Positions 49,672 through 60,623 of a stretch of DNA of 64,000 bases are shown piece by piece; within the stretch, counting starts at the first letter, position 1; each line of letters starts with the position of its first letter. The stretch spans positions 17,610,589-17,674,588 of the forward strand of contig OZ024867.1 of NCBI GenBank assembly GCA_964017155.1, read 5' to 3'. Under the pieces are notes generated by a model that saw nothing but the letters and a program-made list of their open reading frames with translations, did no database searches and had not been told where the DNA came from. The translations under genes were made by a program, and so were the position numbers. The DNA comes from Oasisia sp. SBJ-2009 (Eukaryota; Annelida; Polychaeta; Sabellida; Siboglinidae).

Positions 49672-50191
49672 CTAAATGTGGGATGGAAAGTTTGTTGTAC
49701 GTGTACATGCTAGCTAGATATTCAGTACATTACAGGTGCTTATTGTTATAAATTACTTGAAAGGTTACAATAGTTTTTGTTTGTGATAATATGTTGAAAT
49801 AAAAAATGTCACCAATGTCAGATATCATGAATTGACCATCAATTTCAATGCTTGGTTTTCTATATTTAAAACAAGTCACGATTTATGCATATATTTAGAC
49901 ACATTTGAGTTTTGATCTTGGCATAGCACTTAGTTATAACTTCACCAAGTTTATACTCTCGTCTATTTAAATTTATCTCAGCAGAACTATGAAGATATCA
50001 TCTGAGATAATACATCTAGCTCATGTATATGCCAGGCATATCTCATTTCGTGACCAGGTATGTTTTAAAATGTTGATTTTAACCCACTAACTTGACCTAT
50101 GACCTCCACGATCAACCTGAAACGTCATGAAATAATATGTATATGATTGAGGATTACCACAATCATCGAGAGGGACATAAAAATCCAAATT
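49672..50191. other. Unannotated AT-rich region
   Basis: No gene or repeat recognised between the pseudogene and the 20-bp satellite. Confidence 0.5.
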
Positions 50192-50555
50192 AGACGCGTT
50201 TGCAAAGGATTATACGGGTCTACAAAGGATTAGACATGTTTACAAAGGATTATACGCGTCTACAAAGGATTAGACGCGTTTACAAAGGAATAGACGCGTA
50301 TACAAAGGAATTAACGCGTTTTCTAAGGATTAGACATGTTTACAAAGATTAGACGCGTTTACAAAGGATTAGACGCATTTACAAAGGATTAGACGCGTTT
50401 ACAAAGGATTATACGCGTTTACAAAGGATTAGACGGGGTCACAAAGGATTAGACGGGTTTACAAAGGAATAGACGGGTTTACGAAGGATTATACGCGTTT
50501 ACAAAGGATTAGAGGCGTTTACAAAGGATTAGACGCGTATACAATGGATTAGACT
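50192..50555. repeat. 20-bp satellite, segment 1
   Basis: Tandem 20-mers of the form ACAAAGGATTAGACGCGTTT with many substitutions. Most contain ACGCGT or a CpG-decayed form (ATGCGT, ACGCAT, ACGGGT). Confidence 0.93.
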
Positions 50556-50736
50556 GTAATAATTAAAACAACACCTAATATTTGTACCGTCCTCAACTCT
50601 CTTGATGAGTAAATACGGGGCTAACTAAAAAACGAACTATACGATTTCCGCTATTATTTCAAAACAAGGATAACGTCTCCATTGAGCAACTTCTAGTAAA
50701 GGTATGGCTGAAGTCTGCCCAGAAGTTCTCGATAAA
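50556..50736. repeat. Spacer block A
   Basis: Diverged single copy of the spacer unit found at 51713, 51890, 52859, 53031 and 56561. It begins at the ACAACACCTAA motif and ends at CCCAGAAGTTCTCGATAAA. Confidence 0.85.
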
Positions 50737-50738
50737 CG

Positions 50739-51712
50739 CGTCGTTTACAAGGGAATAGGCGCGTTTACAAAGGATCAGACGCTTTTTCAAGAGATTAGAC
50801 GCGCATACAATGGATTATATACGTTTACAAGGGATTAGACGCGTATACAAGAGACTAGGCGCGTTTACAACGGAGTAGGCGCGTTTACAAGGGAATAGGC
50901 GCGTTTACAAGGGATTATACGCGTTTACAAGGGATTAGAAGCGTTACAAGGATTATACGCGTTACAAGGGATTAGACGCGTTTACAACGGATTAGACGTG
51001 TTTACAAGGGAATACACGCGTTTACAATAGATTAGGCGCGTTTACAAAGGAATAGGCGCGTTTACACGGCATTTCGCGCGTTTACAAGGAACTAGATGCG
51101 TTTACAAGGGATTGTACGCGTTTGCAAGGGATTAGAAGCGTTTACATAGGATTAGACGCGTTTACAAGGGATTAGGCGCGTTTGCAAGGGAATAGGTGCG
51201 TGTTCAAGGGTTTAGACGCGATTTCAAGGGATTATACCTGCTTACAGGGTTTAGACGCGTTTAAAATGGATTAGGTGCGTTTACAAGGGATTAGGCACGT
51301 ATACGAGGGATCAGGCGTGTATATAATGGATTAGGCGCGTTTACAAGGGATAAGACGGGCTTACAAAGGATTAGACGGGTTTACAATGGTTTAAACAGGA
51401 TAAGAAAGGATTAGACGGGTTTACAAAGGATTAGACGCGTTTACAAAGGAATAGAAGCGTTTCCGAAGGTCTACTCGCGTTTACAAAGGATTACACGCGT
51501 TTACAAAGGATTAGACGCGTATACAAAGGATTAGACTCGTTTACAAAGGGTTATGCGCGGTTACAAAGCAGTAGACGGGTCTACAAAGGATTATACGCGT
51601 TTACAAAGGATTAGACGCGTTTACAAAGGATCAGACGCGTTTACAAAGGAATATACGCGTTTACAAAGTATTAGATGGGTTTAGAAAGGATTAGACGCGT
51701 TTAGAAAGGATT
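50739..51712. repeat. 20-bp satellite, segment 2
   Basis: Same 20-bp monomer; many units here have AGGCGCG or AAGGG in place of GACGCG or AAAGG. Confidence 0.93.
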
Positions 51713-52074
51713 AGGAGTTTTCGATAAAACATCACCTAAACTTTCTACCATTCTCAACTCCCTTGATGTGTAATTACGGCGCTAACTAAAAAACGAACTA
51801 CACGATTTCCACTATTGTTTCAAAACTATGATAACATCTACATTTAGCAACTTGTAGTAAAGGTTTGGCTTAAGTAAGCCCAGACGTTTTCGATAAAACA
51901 ATACCTAAACTTCGTAGCATGCTCAACTCCCTTGATTTGTAATTACGGTGCTAACTAAAAACCGAACTATACGATTTCCACAGTTGTTTCCAAACTGGGA
52001 CAACGACTACATTTGGCAACTTCTAATAAAGGTTTGGCTGAAGTCTCCCCATAAATGTTCGATTAAACAACACC
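51713..52074. repeat. Spacer blocks B and C, tandem
   Basis: Two consecutive spacer units. The TCGATAAAAC/TCGATTAAAC landmark recurs at 51721, 51890 and 52059, exactly 169 bp apart each time. Confidence 0.9.
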
Positions 52075-52075
52075 T

Positions 52076-52858
52076 AAGGATTAGAAGCGTTTACAAAGGA
52101 TTAAAAGCGTTTACAAAGGATTAGACGGTTTTACAAAGGATTAGACGCGTTTACAAAGGAACAGAAGCGTTTAGAAAGGATTAAAAGCGTTTACAAGGGA
52201 TTATACGCGTTTACAAATGAATAGACGCGTTTACAAGGGACTATACGCTTTTACAATGGATTAGATGCGTCTACAAGGGATTAGGCGCGTTTTCTAGGGA
52301 TTAGGCGCGTTTACAAGGGTCTAGACGCGTTTACAATGGATTAGACGCGTTTACAAGGTATTATATGCGTCTACAAGAGATTAGACGCTTCTGCAAGGGA
52401 TTACACGCGTTTACAAGGGATTAGGCGCCTTTACAAGGGACTAGATGCGTATATAAGGGATTAGACGCATTTACAAGGGAGTATACTCCTTGACAAGTGA
52501 TTAGACGCGTCTACAAAGGATTAGACGCGTTTACAAAGGATTATACGGTTTTACATAGGATTAGACGCGTCTACAAATGATTAGACGCGTTTACAAAAGA
52601 GTAGACGCGTTTAGAAAGTATTAAACTCATTTACAAAGGATTAGACGCGTTTACAAAGTATTAGATGGGCTTACAAAGGATTAGACAGGTTTACAAAGGA
52701 TTAGACGCGTTTACAAAGGATAGACGCATTTACAAAGGATTAAACTCGTTTAGAAAGGATTATACGCATTTGCAAAGGATTAGACGCGTTTACAAAGACT
52801 AGACGCGTCTACAGTATTAGATGGGTTTACAAAGGATTAGATGGGTTTACAAAGGATT
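52076..52858. repeat. 20-bp satellite, segment 3
   Basis: Same 20-bp monomer family, imperfect, with occasional length changes. Confidence 0.93.
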
Positions 52859-53209
52859 AGAAGTTTTCGATAAAATATCACCTAAACTTTGTACCATGCT
52901 CGACTCCCTTGATGTGTAGTTACGGCGCTAACTAAAAACGAACTATACGATTTCCACTATTCTTTAAAAACTAGGATACGTCTACATTGGGCAACTTCTA
53001 GTTAAGGTTTGGCTGAAGTATGCACAGAAGTTTTCGATAACCTTTGTACCATGCTCAAATCCTTTGATTTGTAATTATGGCGCTAACTAAAAAACGACCT
53101 ATACAATTTCCACTATTGTTTCAAAACTAGGATAACATCTACATTGTGCAACTTCTAGTGAAGGTTTGGCTGAAGTCTGCCCAGAAGTGTTCGATAAAAC
53201 AACACCTAT
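52859..53209. repeat. Spacer blocks D and E, tandem
   Basis: Two spacer units like B and C; the second has lost a few bases at its start. Confidence 0.88.
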
Positions 53210-53212
53210 GTA

Positions 53213-53283
53213 CACAGGATTATACGGGTTTACAAAGGGTTAGACGCGTTTACAATAGATTAGGCACGTTTACAAAGGACTAG
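53213..53283. repeat. 20-bp satellite, segment 4 (left of LINE)
   Basis: A few 20-mers ending CAAAGGACTAG at the 3' end of the minus-strand LINE. The array resumes at 55271. Confidence 0.85.
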
Positions 53284-55270
53284 ATAATAATATATTAGAT
53301 AAGATAGCTTTACTGCCATGTGTTCACATTGTAGTTACAATAAAACATTGGAATGTGTAATGATATTGGTCGTCGTACTAGTACATTCACATGACAATAC
53401 ATTCACATGCACCAAACAATGATGTTAAAATATACTACTACATTAAATAAAATAAATAAATAAGAACAATCACATAAAAAGGTCCGAATAAAAAAATGCT
53501 CATTATAACATCGATAAATAATTGATACGATCTAGTAGAAGTATATTAGTTTAAAATGTAAAATATGAAATAAAAAAGAACATAAAATATAATAAATTAT
53601 GAAAAAATATACATACTAAAAACTAAGGGGAAAAAGCTAGTACTAAAGCGGTTGGTCCTGGTTTTGATGGATCTGAATCGGCGACTAGATGGGAGAGGTT
53701 CAAATAGGTCAGGATGGGATGTATCTTGAGAGATGAGAGTGGCTCTTCCTAACAGACGCAGTTTTCACAACTCTGTTTAATCTGAGCGTTAACTTCTGTG
53801 TAATCGACCCAAATCATATTGTGATAGAAAATGTCAGACCACTCTCGATTACAGGTCTGTAGAAGTTGAGCATGACCTGTGTGGTCAAACCAAACGATCT
53901 TAACCTTCTTAAAAAGTACAGCCGCTGCTGGGCCTTTTTGACAATATTAACAACATTTAGTTCCCATTTAAGATTACTGGAGATTGTAGAACCGAGAAAT
54001 TTGAAATGTTGGACGATTTCAACTGTCCTGCCATCGATCACTAGAGGCGAGGGTGGAGAAGATTTCTTTCTCCTAAAATCCACAATCATTTCTTTCGTCT
54101 TATTTACATTAAGTTCCAGATTGTTATCGTTGCACGAACTGATGAGTTTGTTTACTTGGTCCCGATATTCAGATTCATCAGAATTTGTTATTAGCCCTAT
54201 CACTGTAGTGTCATCGGCAAATTTCAGTATTTTAGTACCTACGTGACAAGATAAATAATCATGTGTAAAAAGAGAATATAACATTGGTAACAGCACACAG
54301 CCCTGAGGCGTGCCAGTAGATAACGTAACTGATGATGATAAGGTGTCGCCTATTTTTACAACCTGCGGCCTATTTAAAAGAAAATCGAGGATCCACAGAC
54401 ACATGGATTGAGGAACACCGAGATTCTGTATCTTATCGAAACGTTTTGATGGGATAATCGTGTTAAAAGCAGAGCTAAAATCAACAAAAAGGATCCTAGC
54501 GTAAGTATTTGGGCTGTCGAGATGTTTAAGAACGTGAAACACTCCTATGGCGACAGCGTCGTCAACGGATCTATTGTTGCGATATGCAAATTGAAATTGG
54601 TCAAGCAATGGATCGATAATTGATTTCAGAAACTGCAGGAACAAGTGCTCGAGTATCTTCATGACTACAGAAGTCAAGGCAACAGGCCTATAATCGTTTA
54701 AACAAGAGGCTGTAGATGTCTTGGGAACAGGAATGATAGTTGACTTTTTGAAGCAATGAGGGATTTTACATTGGGAAAGAGACACGTTGAATATGTCTGT
54801 GAATACACTCGACAGCTGGTCGGCACACAGTTTAAGTATACATGGAGAGACGTTATCCGGACCGGCAGCCTTTCTGCTATTTAGACGTTGAAACATGCTT
54901 CTAACAACATATTCGTCAGCTGTGAAAGGAGGGAGGGATGAGGAGGGAGTGATAGAGGAAGGAGAAGTAGTGTTCAATCTATCAAACCGGCTATAAAAGT
55001 CATTCAATATGTCAGGAAGATTAGTGTCGGTAGCCGTAGTGTTCTTGGGAGACGGCTTGTAGTTGGTTATGGCCTTCACTCCCTGCCACATGTTCTTGGA
55101 GTTGTTAGTGGTAAGATTCTCCTCAAGCTTGTCACGGTATTTGGCCTTGCCAGTCTTGATGGCATTTTCCGCTTCATATCTCGCTTTCTTGTATTTGTAT
55201 TTGTCATTGTCTTCGTATGCATCATGTTTCGCCTGAAGCTTGTGTTTAATATAAGTATTGAACCACGGTT
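53284..55270 (-). mobile_element. 5'-truncated L2/Rex-like LINE in satellite
   Basis: Minus-strand non-LTR element whose 5' end (55270) lies in the linker between endonuclease and RT. The 3' UTR, with AATAAAG and a TATCTTATCTAATAT tail, ends at 53284. Both sides are 20-bp satellite, so it inserted into the array. The flanks CAAAGGACTAG and CAAGGGATTAG are both satellite monomers, so a target duplication cannot be separated from the repeat. Confidence 0.88.
53814..55091 (-). pseudogene. LINE reverse transcriptase
   Basis: 425 codons from an internal ATG; the frame is open further 5' to about 55268. It has the N-terminal RT segment RKAAGPDNVSP, the motif DYRPVALTSVVMK, LFVDFSSAFNTI, TGTPQGCVLLP and the catalytic FADDTTVIG. 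This set is typical of L2/Rex-type LINEs common in fish and marine invertebrates. The frame ends at TGA 53814, where related elements have a tryptophan codon after FSITI. Recognisable C-terminal sequence continues beyond it in shifted frames, with an internal loss. There is no endonuclease, so it is not autonomous. Confidence 0.88.
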
Positions 55271-56560
55271 AACTGCAAGGGATTAGACGCGTTTACAAGG
55301 GATTAGACGCTTTTACATGGGATTAGACGCGTTTAAAAGGGATAAGGCGCGTTTACAAAGGATTAGACGGGTTTACAAAGGAATAGAAGCGTTTATACAG
55401 GAATAAAAGCGTTCACAAGGGATTAGACGCGTTTACAAGGGATTATACGCGTTTACAAGGGACTAGTCGCGCTTACAAGGGCTTAGATGCGTTTACAGGG
55501 GATTAGACGAGTTTACAAGGGAGTATGCACGTTCACAAGGGAATAGGCGCTTTTACAAGGGATTAGGCGCGTTTAGAAGGGATTAGACGCTTTTACAAGA
55601 TATTAGACGCTCATACAAAGGATCAGACGCGTTTACAAGGGATTATACGCGTTTACTATGGATTAGACGCGTTTATAAAGGATTATACGCGTTTACATGG
55701 GATTAGACGCGTTGAGAAGGGATAAGGCGCGTCTACAAGGGAATAGACGCGTTTACAAGGGATTAGACGCGTTTCCAAGGGACTAGGCACGTTTAAAAGG
55801 GATTAGGCGCGTTCACAAGGGATCAGATGTTTTTACAAGAGATTAGACGCGCATACAAGGATTATACGCGTTTACAAGGGAATAGGCGCGCTTACAAAGG
55901 TTTAGACACGGTTACAAGGGATTAGACGCGTTTACAACGGATTAGACGCGTTTTGCAAGGGATTAGACGCGTCTACAATGGATTAGGGCGTTTACAATAT
56001 AACACACGCGTTTACAAGGGATTAGGCGCGTTTGCAAGGGATTAGACGCGTCTGCAAGGAACTAGACGCGCTTACAAGGGATTATACGCGTCTACAAGGG
56101 ATTAGACGCGTTTACATAGGATCATACGCATTTACAAGAGATTAGGCGCGTTTACAATGGATTAAGCGCGTTTACAAGGGATTAGACGCGTTTCCAAGAT
56201 ATTAGACGCGTTTACAAGGGATTAGACGCGTTTACAATGGATTAGGTGCATTTACAAGGGATTAGGCCCGTTTACAATGGCTTAAGCGCGTTTACAAGGG
56301 ATACGACGGGTTTATAAAGGATTAGACGGGTTTCCAAAGGATTAGACGCGTTTTAAAGGATTATACAGGAATAGAAAGGATTAGACGCGTTTACAAAGGA
56401 TTAGATGCGTTTACAAAGGATTATACGCGTTTACAAAGGATTAGACGCGTTTACAAAGCATTATACGGGTCTACAAAGGATTAGACGCGTTTACAAAGCA
56501 TTAGACGGGTCTACAAAGGATTATACGCGTTTACAACGGATTATACGGGTTTACAAAGAA
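55271..56560. repeat. 20-bp satellite, segment 5 (right of LINE)
   Basis: About 64 further 20-mers. Units near the right end are the most uniform. A 70-codon open frame at 56405-56617 is only this repeat read through. Confidence 0.93.
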
Positions 56561-56746
56561 TTAGAAGTTTTCGATAAAAACATCACCGAAACTTTGTACC
56601 ATGCTCAACTCCCTTGATGTGTAATTACGGCGCTAAAAAAACGAACTGTACGATTTCCACTATTGTTTCAAAACTAGGATAACATCTACATTGGGCAACT
56701 TATTGTAAAGGTTTGGCTGAAGTGTGCCCAGAAGTTTTCGATATAA
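56561..56746. repeat. Spacer block F
   Basis: Single spacer unit closing the composite satellite. It ends at CCCAGAAGTTTTCGATATAACAAC, after which unique sequence begins. Confidence 0.85.
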
Positions 56747-57226
56747 CAACGCATGAATTACGAGCTGGCTGCACCTATGTGGCTTCGCCTATGCAGAGCT
56801 TTGCATCATTGCGATTTTTCTATAAGTTGCTCTTATCTGGCACAGCTATTGTTTGGCAGAGAGCGAACTACGCCAACTTGAAAATACTGAAGTATCCCTT
56901 GCATTAAAATGTGATGCGCCGTGGGGAGCTGCACATGTGTGTGTTTCCGTTTAAGAATAATCTGCCGTGGTGTTTACTTTACAGTTAACTCTGATTCTGA
57001 TAGTTTGTAGTACAAAACCCCTACTGGGGCATCACGCACTAGTGAGGGTGGTTGGTTTCAGGATGGCTGGCTTCATGTTATCTGGAAGTGGAATAAGAGT
57101 ATGTGTGCTTGGGAATGTGGAATTAGGATGGGATGGGTGGGGAAAAGTACAATTTAATGTTGGGGGATGACATGGGTGTGGTAGGGATGGGATGTGGAGG
57201 GGGTCTGGGGGGGGGTATGTTGTCTA
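56747..57226. other. Unannotated; probable LINE 3' UTR in part
   Basis: No gene seen. The part next to 57227 is C-rich on the minus strand (G-runs on plus at 57140-57216) and may be the 3' UTR of the adjoining minus-strand LINE. Confidence 0.4.
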
Positions 57227-57649
57227 TTAGAGGTGCCTCAAGGGTGCAGTTGTCAGATTAATATCCTGCAATGCACCCTTGAAGGCGTCAAGACTGTTGT
57301 GGGCAAACACGTTAGGTGGAAGTTTGTTCCACTGGGCTATTGTTCGGGGGAAAAAACTGTATTTATAATAGTTGTGAGAGGTGGATATTTGTCTGTATTT
57401 GTGTGGGTGGTTGGATCTTGTTTGGCTGTGTCCGGATATGAGGTATTGATTGGGATTGATGTCTACAAGATTGTTGGTTATTTTGTATAGTGTGCAAAGT
57501 CTGGCCTCAGCCCTCCTCTGGTCCAGGGTTGGCCAGGAGAGGGCAGAGGCCAAGGTGCATCCAGATGTCTCCCAGCTGTAATTGTGGGCCACGAATCTTG
57601 CTGCCCGGTGCTGGACCCCCTCTAGATGGTTGATATTTCGGATGGTATA
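57227..57649 (-). pseudogene. CR1-like LINE RT C-terminal fragment
   Basis: The minus strand encodes the end of a non-LTR RT: NINHLEGVQHRAARFV (one frame, about 57580-57635), then WPTLDQRRAEARL, SRTRSNHPHKYRQ-like and SFFPRTIAQWNKLPP motifs to a stop at 57227. These are the classic C-terminal motifs of CR1/Jockey-type elements. There is no palm domain, so it is a dead fragment. Its 5' side ends at an inverted repeat. Confidence 0.8.
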
Positions 57650-57688
57650 TGACCAGCTTACTTAAACTAGGTTTAAGTAAGCTGGTCA
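57650..57688. repeat. Perfect 18-bp inverted repeat, 3-bp loop
   Basis: Arms 57650-57667 and 57671-57688 are exact reverse complements (TGACCAGCTTACTTAAAC on the left) around TAG. It sits at the 5' break of the LINE fragment. Confidence 0.9.
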
Positions 57689-58937
57689 GAGTTGTCAGCT
57701 GCTCTTTTTTCATGCGATCGTTAGATTAAGATAGGTACATATTTTAATAATTAGGGTAATCGTATACTTAAATCTTAACTGGCCTAAATTATTACGGCCT
57801 TTTAAAACCGTTTTTTTTTCACCTTATATCCATGTGTATGTATTCGCAATGTGATTCTGCATCACTTCCGGTACAAAGAAGTAAGATTTTAAAAAAAATT
57901 GTGTTTTAGAGCAATTTAAAGACGTAAATATCGCTAACTTTCTGCGGCAAATATGGCGCGAGCTGTAGCCTGTAGGCGCCTCCCAGAGGCACGGAGGACA
58001 ACAGAAAATATTTTATCAGTGTCAGTGGGGCAGTCATGGCTGCTGTTAATAAGTTATCAACTTCTATGTGCTGAAGTGCGAGGTTCTTTTCTGTTGTCAA
58101 CGAGCGTACAAAACATAAATGCACATCAAACTTCTCCAACTCTTATTTGTATACACCTGTCATCTCATTCCTGTTTTTGTGGCACTGTAAATTTTGGTGT
58201 GCGCATGCACCAGGTGTCGTTGATCTTTTTTCCCCACTGCATATCTATAATATATCCGATTTCTGCACATTATAGTTGTTTTCAATATCCAATCTTAACG
58301 CATGAGCAAACGTACTATAATTACTAAACCGGCATCTAAATATAATTTTAATTAACTGCTCCCAAGTCAAAGATCCACAAATTATTCTGCGTAACAACCA
58401 CCCTAAATTTTCCAACCAAAATGGCAAGTGAACAAATAGTTAAAGCGTGCAAAATAAATTCATCCCCGAATCAACTCGGTAAACATACAACAAATACGGC
58501 ACATAACACATATATTCTTAAAACTCCACCCTCTGTTTTCTCATTGCTGTAAACTGTTCACCCTTGTGTTTTCAACATACGTTTCCCTGAGTTGCCCCAG
58601 TGCTAACATACACTAACTAAATCATTTGTTCACCTGTTAGTGTTACCTGCCTACCCTATCTGTTTGTGTTTGCACTAACCCCAACCGTGCACTTTTTCCC
58701 CACACTGTAGCCTGTATTGTCTACAGTATCGTATGTAATATTGCTCAATAAAGTAAAAACAAACATGTTCCCAATTTTTTTCAGAGCAGCTATATTGGTA
58801 AACAAATTACCATCCTAATTTTTATGTAACATTTTACAAGAACTTTATGCTTATCAGAACAGCAATTTAATCATAATTGACTATATCACCTGTGATTATA
58901 TAATTACTGTACTGTTATATATTAATATTGACATTTT
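57689..58937. other. Unannotated region
   Basis: No supported gene. A 124-codon frame at 57953-58327 starts in a GC-rich patch but has no motif. AATAAA at 58747-58752 may mark an unseen transcript end. Confidence 0.4.
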
Positions 58938-59283
58938 GTAGCGCAGTGGCTCAGGGGTAGACCTCCGGACTCTCGACTAAGAGAACCCGGGTTCGAATCC
59001 TGTGCTGCGGTGTTAAAACCTTGGGCAAATTTTTTCACTCTACATTGCTCCAGTTCACTCAGCTGTATAAATGAGTATCTGGCAATAGACAGTGGTGGAT
59101 ATGTGTACGCGCAGCCTTTCGCACATTAATTGTAGCATGTGGCTGGATGCTTCCCAGAGAAGTTGAGATGGTATTTGATAGAACAGGTCTGCCGGGGAAG
59201 TAATGTGTAAAAGCACTTTGAGCAGTCCTATGGACTGGATACTGCGCTATATAAAAACTTACCTTTTGTTTTACTTTTTTTTA
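58938..59283 (+). mobile_element. tRNA-derived SINE
   Basis: The tRNA-like head at about 58941-59011 has an A box (TGGCTCAGGGGTAG, 58947-58960) and B box (GGTTCGAATCC, 58990-59000). A body follows with CTCAGCTGTATAAATGAGTA, then GCGCTATATAAAAA and a T-rich end. Transcription by RNA polymerase III is the family norm. The acceptor stem is imperfect and the body continues for 270 bp, so it is not a plain tRNA gene. Confidence 0.78.
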
Positions 59284-59937
59284 CATTTTATACACACATA
59301 ATGCGATTACCCCGCTCAAATTCAAGGTGAACTACTGTGCCATCTGCATACAGTAGAACCTGTCTTGTAGGTACACCTGTCCGGCCAAGCAAATGTCCCT
59401 ACATTGCAGGTGTCCTCTCGTTAGTGACAGGAATTTGTGGCATTTTTCTCTCGAATGTACAGTCTTTATTTACATCCATATTACAACATACATAAATCAC
59501 ATTCATGCCCACAGTTATAACACCCATAAACAAGGTGTAATAATATCACATTTAATATTACAGTAGATCCCCTCATTTAAGACTGTTTTGGATTAATTCA
59601 TAGGTTTACGTATATCATAATAATTAATGTCCATATAGCATGTGTGCTTTTGATAACAAAACTAAGTATTAAAATACACAAAATATAAATTAGAAAATAA
59701 TTAAATGAAACGACACAACAACATTTTCATTTATTTTGCATGTGACATGTTTCATTATAAGTTTAATTTTGAATAGTTTTTTTAATCATGTCTGAATGTC
59801 GGCTTGAAAAGTCACTAGACATTCATCCCTACAATTGTAACAAACATTTCTGGGTCTTATTCATGGCCTAAAAGTCTGCTTTTGTCATATTATGCCTTAT
59901 CAGCGTTATTAATTTTGTTTGTAGGATTGCATCGGCA
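59284..59937. other. Upstream region of integrase-like gene
   Basis: AT-rich with no gene. It holds pogo/Tigger-like end sequences at 59351 and 59571. A splice-acceptor-like TTTTGTTTGTAG at 59913-59924 lies 13 bases before the ATG, hinting at an upstream non-coding exon. Confidence 0.4.
59351..59445 (+). mobile_element. Possible pogo/Tigger-like terminal sequence
   Basis: CAGTAGAACCTG preceded by TA and followed by GGTACACCTGTCCGGCCAAG and a partly complementary stretch ending GGTGTCCTCTCG. This resembles pogo/Tigger DNA-transposon ends, which use TA targets. A second CAGTAGATCCCC start is at 59571. No opposite end or transposase is seen. Confidence 0.3.
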
Positions 59938-60623
59938 ATGACAGAATCCACAGAAACTTTGATTGTAGACCAGCTGCGGCAGCGACTGCTGAAGCATGCT
60001 TCAGATGTTGAAGTTGGCACTGTGGCTACCAGTGTGATACAACATGACTTTGCTGTCACACTGGATATGCTGGCGCAGTGTTGTGATGTCACTTCGTTAG
60101 AAAACATTGATGCTGCCATCCAAGCATCGAATCGTGTGTTGCAAGCATTGGACCACACAAATGAGAATCATCCAGTTGCAGTAGAGCAGTCTTGTGGACA
60201 ACGAGGACGTCCACGTTATGAATTACATCGGCAACAGCTGGAGTATCTCGTGTCAAATGCCTTTTCTGTCAGGGAAATAGCAGCTATGATTGGTGTGAGT
60301 GACCGAACTGTAAAACGTAGGTTAAACGAATATGGCATTAAAATTCGAGATACTTACAGCCATCTCAGTGATTCTGAACTTGACGATGTAGTACAACAAA
60401 TAATGACATCATTTCCGAATATTGGTTACCAATCGGTGAAGGGCCATCTTCAAAGTAGGGGTGAAAGGCTACAAGATCAGAGAGTCAGGCAAAGCATGCG
60501 GAGGGTTGATCCAGCTGGTGTCCTCTTTCGCCGGCTGTCAATCACCGTCACGAAACGACGACAGTATTCTGTTCGAGCGCCTCTTTCTCTGTGGCATATA
60601 GATGGCTACCATAAACTGATCAG
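59938..60623 (+). CDS. Exon 1 of integrase-core gene
   Basis: Codons 1-228 plus two bases of codon 229. It encodes both DNA-binding regions and catalytic D222. The donor is CAG|GTATTA at 60623/60624. Confidence 0.85.

Noticed and set aside
56405..56617. 70-codon frame with repeated YKGLD-like units
   Set aside because: It is the 20-bp satellite read through (three units are 60 bp, so the frame stays open).
57953..58327. 124-codon frame starting at ATGGCGCG
   Set aside because: It begins in a GC-rich patch but has no domain, no conserved motif and no splice context that I could support.
58941..59011. Functional tRNA gene
   Set aside because: The acceptor stem is imperfect, the anticodon loop is not clean, and a long SINE body follows.
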